Positions 55,928-64,000 of a DNA stretch of 64,000 nt are shown here, one piece after another (positions within the stretch are counted from its first letter, which is position 1; each line of letters begins with the position of its first letter). The DNA is from Hypholoma sublateritium FD-334 SS-4 (taxonomy: Eukaryota > Basidiomycota > Agaricomycetes > Agaricales > Strophariaceae): positions 1-64,000 of the forward strand of contig KN817567.1 in the NCBI GenBank assembly GCA_000827495.1, given 5' to 3'. The position numbers and the translations under genes are program-made. Under the pieces are notes generated by a model. It was not told the origin of the DNA. It made no database searches and worked only from the letters and a program-made list of their open reading frames with translations.

Positions 55928-57980
55928 TTAGTCTGGCTTTATCAGTGTTGCGAGGTACATCGCAATGCTCACCAGAGGGCGGTCGCTAGACAGCTGCACA
56001 GCACAAAAAACGCGATCAGTACGCTTTCTAGAAATGGGGCCAGAGCCAGCCTTTGACGCACCTGAGGGTTCTGGAAGTTGTTCATCTCGACGCGGTCGCC
56101 CAGCTGTGCCTTCTTGCCGAGCAGCATCTTTGTCTTGTTGATCGCCTGCACCATCTTGCGGTACTCGCGCGCGCGCGAGTGCAGGTCGACATAGTATGCA
56201 TGGATGTCGTGGCTGTGGCTATCTCTCAGCGCCGGGCCAAATCCCATGAGGGGTACTTACCTGACGAGGGTGAGCAGCTTCTGGTAGGTTGGGTGGGGCT
56301 CATTCGCTGTGACGACGTTAGTATACGGGGAAAAGCCTACGGACGGCGTTCTTACACAAAATGCGAACAAGAGCCTGACGCAACGAGGTCAGCCGGTGCA
56401 CGCGCGCGACGGACGGTGTACATACTTGGGTCATAGTGCAGGTGCCAGTGGCATCCTCCCAAGTCAGCTGGCTGTCCTTGGACGACGATAACGATATCTG
56501 GCAACGGATACCATTACTGTCAACACTACACACTCCCTACGTGCACGGGGTGAACCTACCACGTCGGCCTTGAGTGCGTCCTCGTACGTGAACAGGTCGT
56601 TGTCGCGGCAGTACCCCGTGCAGTACATCGCGACGGGCGACATACACTGCTTCTCGCGCTCGTTCGGTGAGTCGAGCCAGGGAGCGGGCGACCCCGGCAC
56701 GTCGGTGATAATGGACAGCGAGGGCTGGTGCCGCGCGGAGTCCGCGCGCATGCCGGAGTCCTTCGAGCCCGAAAGCACGCCGTCGATCGAGGTCCGTGCC
56801 CAGTCGAAAACCTGCTTTTTCTGGCGCGGTACAGGGCCGACCCGCGCTGAAATTTCTGAAAAACCATCGGGGTGTGAGGAGCAGTGAATTTGGGACGGTT
56901 GGATGGAAACTCGACGTACGGGCAAACATGCGCTTGTTGCTGTTCCAGTTGGAGTTCGTGCGGCGATTGCCCTTGTTCATCCATGGGACGTAGACGCGGT
57001 TGCACCGGAAGTGCTTGAGGTCGAGCAGAGTCCCGGAGTGGCACGAATCGAACACAGCCTGATGGGGTGAATATTGAGTGGGGCGGTGACAATCCGGGGC
57101 GTGCTCGCTTACAATCAACGAGCTGCCTTGCGGCAGCGGCGCTGCAAGGTTGGCGCGAAGCTCCTGTGGGCTGTAAGGACGGAAATGAATGTTGATAATT
57201 TCAAGTGCGCACATCATCCTTGATCTTTTTTCCATCTGAAGTTACGATAACTAGACGCAGTACCGGGTTATTTTGGGCGCAATCGGTGCATGAAAGAGGC
57301 ATGGCTCACACTCATTCTTACGGTCCTCCTCCTCGACGTCGTCGGTATCTTCTTGGTCGGAATGGCCGGAATCTGTACGGAAGCTTGTCAGGCATTTTGC
57401 CACTTTCCGGTGTCTTGCAACATACAATGGAAGAAAAAGCGGTCATTTTCTTCCGCATTCTTGATAAGATTGTTGATAGCTTGTAGCTGCAATCAAAATG
57501 AGCTCTGGAACAATTCACGAGATACGAAAAGATACGGACAATGTTGTCCCGGGTTGGTTGTACATTACACGGTTTGTCGTCGTCAATGAGGACGGTGATG
57601 TCCTGCGGGTCGTAGTTATACAGTTCTGATGATATTAGACGAGAGAGCCGAGACAAAATTGAACTGGACGCACTAATCAGTAGATCGCGCATCGCTGCAA
57701 CGTCGCGGTGCGGGCCCTTCAGAGCTTCGCGGGTAGTGTCCTTACGATCTTTCCGTCTCTTCAACCACTTCTTCTTCTTGCCGTCCTTCTTGCCGTCAGG
57801 CGACCGCAGCCCGCTGGGTGACATGGGTTCAGCTTCTTCGCGAATTTGCTGGATGCCTATCAGAAGGGCCTTCAACTTGATTTTCTTCTCGACTGTGACG
57901 GGCTTGATTTCAACATCGACGGGGGACGAAATGGGCTGCTTCCGCCGGAAGGCTGCCCAGGCTCGTGGCATCATCTTCAT
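55928..57980 (-). CDS. Type I metacaspase
   Basis: Cysteine peptidase of clan CD that cleaves after Arg/Lys and acts in stress responses, protein quality control and cell death. About 440 residues in more than ten exons. ALLIGI opens the p20 domain. YNYDPQDITVLIDDD leads to NNLIKNAEENDRFFFHYSGH, with the catalytic His, and AVFDSCHSG carries the catalytic Cys. The p10 part includes QPSLSIITDVPGS, then TWEDATGTCTMTQALVRIL and a C-terminal RPLVSIAMYLATLIKPD. The long Lys-rich insert after residue 60 (KKDGKKKKWLKRRKDRK) is unusual. There is no N-terminal zinc finger and only a short N-terminus. All splice joins were checked for the middle and end of the gene. The Ca2+-binding acidic residues are plausible but not certain. 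Confidence 0.85.
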
Positions 57981-59730
57981 GTTTGTGGGATAGCAGGTGC
58001 GCGTGGGCTCTGGATGGTTGTGGATTGATGTTTCTTGTCAAAGTGACATGAACTTCGAGTTGGGGGCAGAGGGATCTACACCGGCTTAATATATGGCGAG
58101 GACGGCAACGTTGGGGGGTTGAAACGCGCGTGGGGCTGTGTCAGATCTACGGGCGGCAATCGTCTTCAAACAAGCTTCAGGCAGTGTGAAGAGAGCAACA
58201 CGAGGCAGCCTGGGTGCATGAAGATGGCAGTGAAAACCACACGAGAACCGAACAGCTGAGAAAATGTGGGCTTCAGTGTGGGCAGCGAAGCTGAACAGCA
58301 CCGACGAGCACCGACGACAGCGGAGGTACATACTTACCGTCGCGCATGCCGAAACTATCCAGGGTCCATCATCGCCCAGTCTCGCCAATCACAAAGTCAC
58401 GGGCGATAACACCATAAGTTAATCGTTGATGCAGGATTTACCCAAGTGGTCGACAACTATGGACTGGATTCTTTCCGAAGGCGGTAGCTTTGGTCTCATC
58501 ACGCCCATTTGAATGGAACTGTGAAAACGGCGCACTTGATTGATATAAAAATGAAACCGCTTAAAAAGAGCGACTTACGTGCTACTTACTCCGAAGTCTG
58601 AGTTCCCAGCGTCCGAGCAGAACACTGGCAAGAGGTGAAGAATGAGAGGAACAGAAAGAAGGAAAAAATACTGGATTGGGATCAAACCTGAGATGTGGCG
58701 AAGAAAATCAGCGCTGGGGATTTCGCCGTTAAGTAGATCTTTTGTAACCGCGCGACTTTACTCTCTTTGGGGTGCAGTCTAGATTGAATCAATTAAGCTT
58801 CAGCCTGAGTGTTTGCTGGGTGTCCGAGATAGATAATTTTACAACGCCAAAAAACACACCGCCAGTTATCTTGCTTGTGTTCAAGGAATCAGAATAATTG
58901 TCAGAGAATTCGCGGCGAAAGAGATCTAAGCGCCGAGGCGGGAGGCCAGTCGGGTCAGTGCAAAGCTCGCTGGATCAAGGCTGGAGAAAAGAAGAAAGCA
59001 AAGAATTGACTGCAGATTTTAAAGAAGCGTATCGCATAGGCAGAAACCAGTGCCAGGATCCACGACGTAGGCCTTGCTAGACCTTCCAAGTCGCCGTGAA
59101 GTTCCCACTTGAGACTAGCGGAGATCGAAGTCTGCTTTGCCTGACGTATACCATTAGAAAGGGCTGAAAATACAATATATAGTCTTAATCACACTTAAAA
59201 GATAATATAGAGCATAGGATGTGGAAAAGGAGGAAAGGAGGGAAGGAAAACGGGATGAAGACTCAGAAGAGTGGGCTCAGGCTGGGACACGGCGAAAAAG
59301 CGCTCAAGCGCTGGATAGATCTTTTCAAACGGGGAGGTTACGTGGTGGAACCGCTTGATTGAGATAATTAAGCGCCGAGGTGTGCGTCGGATAAACAACT
59401 TCACAACGTCGTTGAACCTGAGACTCCTCGGAATACAGGTACAGGTATCTTGCTTCGAGTTGTGTGAGAGTAATCAGAAATATGGTTGTGGAATTGATAG
59501 TGATGATGAATCTATTCACCGGTGTAGTATAACAGCTGCTGGAGGGTTGGATCCAGATTCCAGGAGAAAGGAAGGAAGGAAAAAACGCACTGCGCGGCCC
59601 CAAGGCCGGGTAAAGCACGTGTCAGTCCACGTGGTTATGTCAACGCACCGGGCCGCGGCGCGTCGCGGTCTTCCAACCACTAGCATGGCCACCAGCGAAC
59701 GAACGCCATTGTAGCTCGTCTCATCTAGCC
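57981..59730. other. Intergenic region between divergent genes
   Basis: 1.75 kb with no supported gene. It is the upstream region of both the metacaspase and the Sld7-like gene. Segments near 58760-58990 and 59340-59570 look weakly alike (TATCTTGCTT, then a purine-rich stretch), possibly an old duplication. Purine-rich GGAAGGAAGG runs lie near 59220-59260 and 59565-59585. Open frames here overlap on both strands and lack motifs. Confidence 0.45.
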
Positions 59731-61268
59731 ATGCACACAAAAATGACATCCACGACCGCCTCATCTTCCTCGACGGCCCTGTCATCAACCACCCACGACT
59801 CACAGCGCACACTCACACCGACGAAAGCAGGCGGCGGTGTACCACCAGCTGCGTATCGTCTGCTGTACCGCGGTGCACTGGCGCTGCCCGATTCGTTAAT
59901 GCTTCTGGATGGGCTGACGTTTGGGGTGCGACTTGATTCGCCAGTTAAGCCGCGTTCGCATATTCCATATACACCGAACACCGGCACGCAGAGCACGAAC
60001 ATGCAGAATACAGCTGCAAGTTCAAGTGCAAGTGCAGGCACGGGTGCATCCCACCTGCTCGAGAACCCGCTGGCGCTCGCGCTGGAGAGCATGCGCGGGC
60101 GGCCGACGCTCCGCCTGCTTGGGCCGGTGAAGATGGGGGAGGTGTATCTGGACGAGAGTGGAAGGGTGGAGGTGTGAGTGATTGGTTTCATCTGCTTTTG
60201 TGTTGGGGCTGGTGTTGGTTAGGGTGGAGGTACAGGCGGAGGTGGATGTGAACCCAACGCTGACTGTTTATTCGCACACAGGGACATCCACCCGCTCGCC
60301 GCGCTCTCGCACATCTTCTTCGAGAACACATTTTGCCTGCTGCCATTCGCGTCTCACCGCTCAGAGACAGGGCTCAAAATCGCGTTGGGCGATAGCGGTC
60401 TGTCCCTCCTTTCATAGACCTTCAACGACTCGAACTCACACCACCGCAGACGGCCCGGAGACGACGGAGATCGTCATCTTCGCCGAGCGCTCGCTCGCAG
60501 ACATGGGTACGAGTACGAGTGCGCGGAGCATCCGCCTGCACGTCGGGCGCGTGGCGGTGGCGCCGCGCGCCGCGCCTGCGCGTGCCCCACGCCCAGATGA
60601 TCCTATCCCGCGCCGGCCACCTGCGTTCTTTATCAGGGACCTGAAGCGCACGGGGAGCATCGGTACGAGCAGGGACCTCAAGCGCACTGCGAGCAGCAGT
60701 AAACTCGCGTCCGCGCCACTGAAGCGGCAGAAGACGGCGGAGCTCGGGAGCTCGGTGCGCCTCGGGGCGGGAGAGGCGCTGTTCAAGGTGCCCGAGCTGC
60801 CTGTGCAGGCGCAGGCGAACGCGAAGGGAAAGGGGAAGGAAAGGGATGTGTTTGGCGAGGTCGCTGCTGCCGCGAAGGGCAAGCAGCGCGGGGACGTCGG
60901 CGATGCGGCGCTGGAGAAGGCGAACCGAAACGTAAGGACGTCGTATGCCCTGGGCCTCACGCTCTCACCACTCTTTTTTTAGGTCATCAAGCGGCTGACG
61001 ATCGAGTATCTGGGGCGGGCGCGCGACCCAGCGGATCCCACGCGCCTTATTGACAAGACACACCCCGAGTTCAAGGATTTGTACGGGTATATCTATCGCG
61101 GGGTCGGGTTCGCGCTGGTCAGTCAGCTATTACTTACTCGTGGGTAGTGTTCTGACGTGGGCGCTTTAGCGGGGGGACATGCGGACGTCTAATGTCGAGC
61201 TGAATGTCGTAAACCGCCTCATCGACAAGCACGCGCTGATGTATCTCCCGCGAAGTAACGGACGGTGA
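59731..61268 (+). CDS. Probable Sld7-domain protein (DNA replication initiation)
   Basis: Five exons (59731-60173, 60282-60397, 60450-60931, 60983-61117, 61170-61268) give 424 residues. The C-terminal exons read VIKRLTIEYLGRARDPADPT, then HPEFKDLYGYIYRGVGFALR and VVNRLIDKHALMYL. This resembles the Sld7 C-terminal domain as I recall it. In yeast Sld7 partners Sld3 at replication origins. The N-terminal half has YRLLYRGALALPDSLMLLDG and PTLRLLGPVKMGEVYLDESG, with strand-rich character. The middle is basic and low complexity (RDLKRTGSIG repeated as RDLKRTASSS). I am sure that the gene is real, less so of the name. The last exon is copied at 63510-63650. Confidence 0.6.
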
Positions 61269-61880
61269 TTATTTGGATGCAGTCGTGCTCTGTTGTTCGG
61301 GGACATTCTGTCTGTCTTATGTGGAACGGCATACGCGGTCCGAACACAAACTCTCCAGGCCCGGTCTGCAGAGGTTTCTGAGCAAGCGTGATTCCCAAGA
61401 GCTAGGAGCATCGTCAACGCGTCGCCCCAAAACATGAGGGTAGTGCGGCGTACCGAGATGCACTGGCACTATCAGGAAAACGGGCACAAGTAGATTGAGC
61501 AGGACGAAATGTATGTAAATTAGAAACAGGATGGCAGTAGCAATTCACGGACAAGAGCATGCGCAGGCCGATTTTCGTCGACGCGTGTTGCAGGAGGGGG
61601 GCGGATTGGCAAAGTTGACGACAGCGGCAGACAGGGAACAGGCGTGAACACCTGGGCAGGCGGATGGAGCGAGGTCAACACAAGCAGGGTGCGGAAAGTG
61701 GCCATGTGCTTCATCCAACGGATTTTTGTCGACGCGAGCTGTAGACGACATTCGGTCTGACCGTGACGCAGGCGTAGAAAACTTAGCGATTTTATGAATC
61801 GCCCGTGACTGCTGTCGATACCAACTGCAGCTATCCCGACAACTAGTACCACCTATACTAGTACAACAAGAACATAGCCT
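61269..61880. other. Intergenic DNA after the Sld7-like gene
   Basis: About 600 bases without a supported gene. The first 50-60 bases past the stop (GGTGATTATTTGGATGCAG...) recur in altered form after the duplicated exon at 63640. Other frames (61520-61852 minus, 61166-61435 minus) overlap and lack motifs. Confidence 0.4.
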
Positions 61881-63480
61881 TCACACCTGTGCAAAACCAT
61901 CTGGTGCTTTGGCGGCGGCGAGCACTGCAGCAATCGGCGAGGATGGTTCGGCATACGCCGGATCGAGAGGTACGGTCCCGCTCCTGACTTCGGCTCTCTC
62001 TCTCTTCCCACATCCTTCCTCTCTCGTCGCTTGCTCCGTTCTTCGTAATCCCCTCGCGAATCCACCCGCCGTTCCAAGTCTTTGGGTTCTCTGTGAGTCA
62101 TCCCCGTCTCTCTTCCCCGAAAGCACGTCTGGGACGCGGTCTTCCACTTTTTTTGAGCCCGGACGACGCGTAGATACTGTTCACAATTTTTTTGCATCTC
62201 CCTGCCTATACCGTCTCCCACCGCACCTGTTGTCTGCATAACCGTCTTGCTGTGATCCAAACCGTACCCTATACACCGCATATAACCGCATATAACGACC
62301 GAATAACCGCATATATCTACCATTTTACCGCATATATCTTGTTCTAAAACGCCAAATCGTGTCAGATCCTTTCACCGACCATGTCACTTCGACTTCACGT
62401 ATTGTTGACCTAATTGCTGATACTCCTTGTGTACAGAGCCGTACCCACGCTGGAACCTCGTACGACCAGCTCCCAATGCGCTGATTGACTTGGCGGACCT
62501 CTTGAAAATCACACAACCCGCTCAATCGCGCCGTGCTACTTCTCCCATGCCGCCGCTCACGTCCTCCGCGGATTCATCTTCTGACGACCATCTTGCTTCT
62601 ATTATTATGGCTACTCTTGATGCGACTAAACTGGACTTTCACGACTCTGCTCGGGCGATTCCTCCGTCCAAAAATGTCCCCTCGTTGTCCGATAGAGACC
62701 GATTAAAACCGGGACAAATGGAAGGTCGACGAGGATTTCAAATTCGCTACGTTCTTGGTGAATCTCTGGGCGGCTTTTCTGGACACGGAGTGGGAGGAGG
62801 TCGAACTTTCAGAACGGTATCACTCGCAACCATGCTACCTATCTGGAGGACGAGCTGTCGACTAGTGAACTGGACCGTGTCCGCAAGACCGAGGATATCT
62901 AATATCAACCAGTGGTACAAGGTCATGATAATCGCATGCACTGAAACATCGCTCAGCTAGCGACTGGGCTTCCCGAACACTCCGATTGCCACGCTAAACG
63001 CCGTACGTCATCGTTTCCTGCTTCCTTCCCGGTCAAGGCAATTTCTTCGGTGCAGGCAACGTCGGGAGCTCATGCATTTCCAATCAATCCCGTCATGGCT
63101 CCCAGATACGCCGCACCGCAGAAGGGATCATCCTCTGCTCGTCCTTCCGTTACATTCGATCCTGCGGTCGTCGCTGCGCGAGAAGCTGATAAACAACGTC
63201 TCCTATCCGCTATGTTTTCTTTCCCACCGAAACTCAGCGAGCTCCAGCCCATGTACTCGAACAGAACGAGGGATCATGGATGTTACAACTACCGAGCGTT
63301 CCATGTCGAGCATCGTTCCAGAGCATGTACTGTTGGTCGTGGATGGACGCAGTTACGAGCGTTAGGAGGGGGCTTATGCCCAGCCCTCACGTACTGTCCG
63401 CGCTCCTCCAGAGCGGCGAGCGCGGTCTTCCAGACGTGCGTGTCACATAGGTCGCCTTCTAGCGTCACGCGTGTATAAAA
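61881..63480 (+). mobile_element. Degenerate insertion, possibly a retroelement gag remnant
   Basis: Between the two copies of the Sld7-like 3' exon lies 1.6 kb of unrelated DNA. Around 62560-62900 broken frames include TLDATKLDFHDSARAIPPSK, NVPSLSDRDRLK and YLEDELSTSELDRVRKTEDI in different registers. A further Ser/Ala-rich segment, VMAPRYAAPQKGSSSARPSV, follows near 63096. The style resembles decayed gag-like or transposon-associated proteins, with stops and frameshifts between pieces. Ends, long terminal repeats and a polymerase are not seen, so the label is weak. Confidence 0.3.
62270..62342. repeat. Short irregular tandem repeat of ACCGCATATA
   Basis: Five copies of (A)CCGCATATA with 5-20-base spacers occur between 62270 and 62342. 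It is not telomere-like for basidiomycetes, whose repeat is TTAGGG. It may belong to the degenerate insertion. Confidence 0.6.
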
Positions 63481-63509
63481 AATGGGACACCGTACTCATG
63501 GGGGGTGGT

Positions 63510-63650
63510 GTTCTGACGTGGGCGGTTTAGCGGGGGACAGACGGACGTCTAATGACTCGGGCTGAATGTCGTAAGCCGCCTCATTGACAAGCACGCGCTG
63601 ATGTACCTATCTCCCGCGAAGTAGCGCTGGAAGCGGGTGATTATTTGAGT
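63510..63650 (+). pseudogene. Duplicated last exon of the Sld7-like gene
   Basis: GTGTTCTGACGTGGGCG.TTTAGCGGGG...GACGGACGTCTAAT and the rest of the last exon (61150-61290) recur here with substitutions and small indels. For example, three bases are added in TACC TATCTCCC, and CTCGGG differs from TCGAG. The acceptor TTTAG is kept, but the reading frame is shifted and the first four exons are absent. It is therefore a 3' gene fragment. Confidence 0.8.
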
Positions 63651-63939
63651 AGAGTGGGGGCTCGATTTTTGGGTTCATTCTGACTGTCTGCAGCCTTTGT
63701 GAAAAAATATGGACACCGCCTGCCTGTGCAGAGCATGCGCACCGCCCGCGGACGGACGCTCCAAAGAAGTAGGCTTCCATCGGCGGCCCTGACGCGATCA
63801 AATTCCCATGCACAGGCGCCCATTGGGGATCCATTATAAGGGCCCGACCTGTGACTACGCAACGCAAACGCCCCACAAGCCCCCCCCCAAGAGCAGTTCC
63901 CAGCGTCCCCCAGGCCAGCAGCGCACGCCCGCCGTCTGA
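63651..63939 (+). promoter_or_regulatory. Upstream region of the gene at the right edge
   Basis: TATAAG at 63835-63840 lies about 105 bp before the ATG at 63940, a typical spacing in this window. A pyrimidine-rich stretch CCCCCCCCAAG near 63880 precedes the start. No other gene is seen here. Confidence 0.4.
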
Positions 63940-64000
63940 ATGACCGAGTCCATCGTTCTGGACAACAGCACGCTCCTCCGCGGCCTCGTACCGCCCACGC
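63940..64000 (+). CDS. 5' end of an unidentified gene (partial)
   Basis: ATG at 63940 opens a frame beginning MTESIVLDNSTLLRGLVPPT that runs off the right edge. The codon use is G/C-rich at third positions, like the real genes here, and a TATA box lies at the usual distance. Twenty codons are too few to name a family. Confidence 0.45.
   Translation, partial: MTESIVLDNSTLLRGLVPPT

Noticed and set aside
58760..59570. Direct repeat upstream of the Sld7-like gene
   Set aside because: Only scattered short matches (TATCTTGCTT and purine runs); too weak by eye to report as a repeat.
62270..62342. Interstitial telomere repeat
   Set aside because: The unit ACCGCATATA does not resemble the TTAGGG repeat of basidiomycete telomeres.
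1..64000. CRISPR array, operons and prokaryotic-type signals
   Set aside because: Spliceosomal introns in most genes and eukaryotic gene families show a fungal nuclear genome; no regularly spaced identical repeats are present.

Overview
The window is nuclear DNA of a filamentous basidiomycete, most likely an agaricomycete. Genes carry many short introns (about 45-70 nt, GT...AG), intergenic spaces are compact, and third positions are G/C-rich. The gene set (SWR1 ATPase, fused dioxygenase/P450 oxylipin enzyme, GT18-like transferases, type I metacaspase, succinate/fumarate carrier, lineage-restricted F-box-like and homeodomain-like families) fits this group. A position in Polyporales is only an impression. 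Nearly all ambiguous bases lie in the first 4 kb, which is the repeat-rich end.

Layout. 1-7 kb is a repeat nest. It holds a partial 3' gene end, degenerate 87-bp tandem repeats, a truncated homeodomain-like pseudogene on the minus strand, and a 4.2-kb terminal-inverted-repeat element (1917-6146, 97-bp ends, AGGG target duplication) that itself contains a further inverted pair. 7-19 kb holds an intact SFC1-type mitochondrial carrier followed by a tandemly duplicated module. Each module unit has an F-box-like gene on the minus strand and a homeodomain-like gene on the plus strand, with intergenic DNA between them. Copies are F-box1/HD-A, F-box2/HD-B and a decayed F-box3. The left pseudogene plus its upstream DNA is an inverted copy of the HD-A upstream region, so SFC1, F-box1 and one unknown gene sit between roughly 1.5-kb inverted arms.

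19-24.7 kb is a ten-exon SWR1 gene. 25.7-30.2 kb has two tandem GT18-like transmembrane glycosyltransferase genes sharing a 13-nt micro-exon. 32.4-34.6 kb is a DUF2235 hydrolase-like gene. 36.1-40.7 kb is a psi-factor-producing oxygenase (heme peroxidase plus P450), followed on the other strand by a formaldehyde-dehydrogenase-like zinc alcohol dehydrogenase with 8- and 9-nt exons (41-43 kb). 43-46.7 kb is gene-poor, with one possible broken secreted-protein gene. 46.7-55.4 kb holds five small or lineage-specific genes, including a LYR-motif protein and a 1078-residue coiled-coil/disordered protein. 56-58 kb is a type I metacaspase. 59.7-61.3 kb is a gene with a probable Sld7 C-terminal domain, whose last exon is duplicated as a fragment at 63.5 kb across a degenerate insertion. 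The window ends at the start of another gene.

The genes do not form one pathway. SWR1, metacaspase, SFC1 and the replication-type gene are ordinary housekeeping loci. The most unusual feature is the paired homeodomain-like/F-box-like module with its conserved promoters and 3' hairpins. Exon coordinates were derived by hand from splice sites, frame continuity and agreement between paralogues. Functions are from recognised motifs; no search was run.
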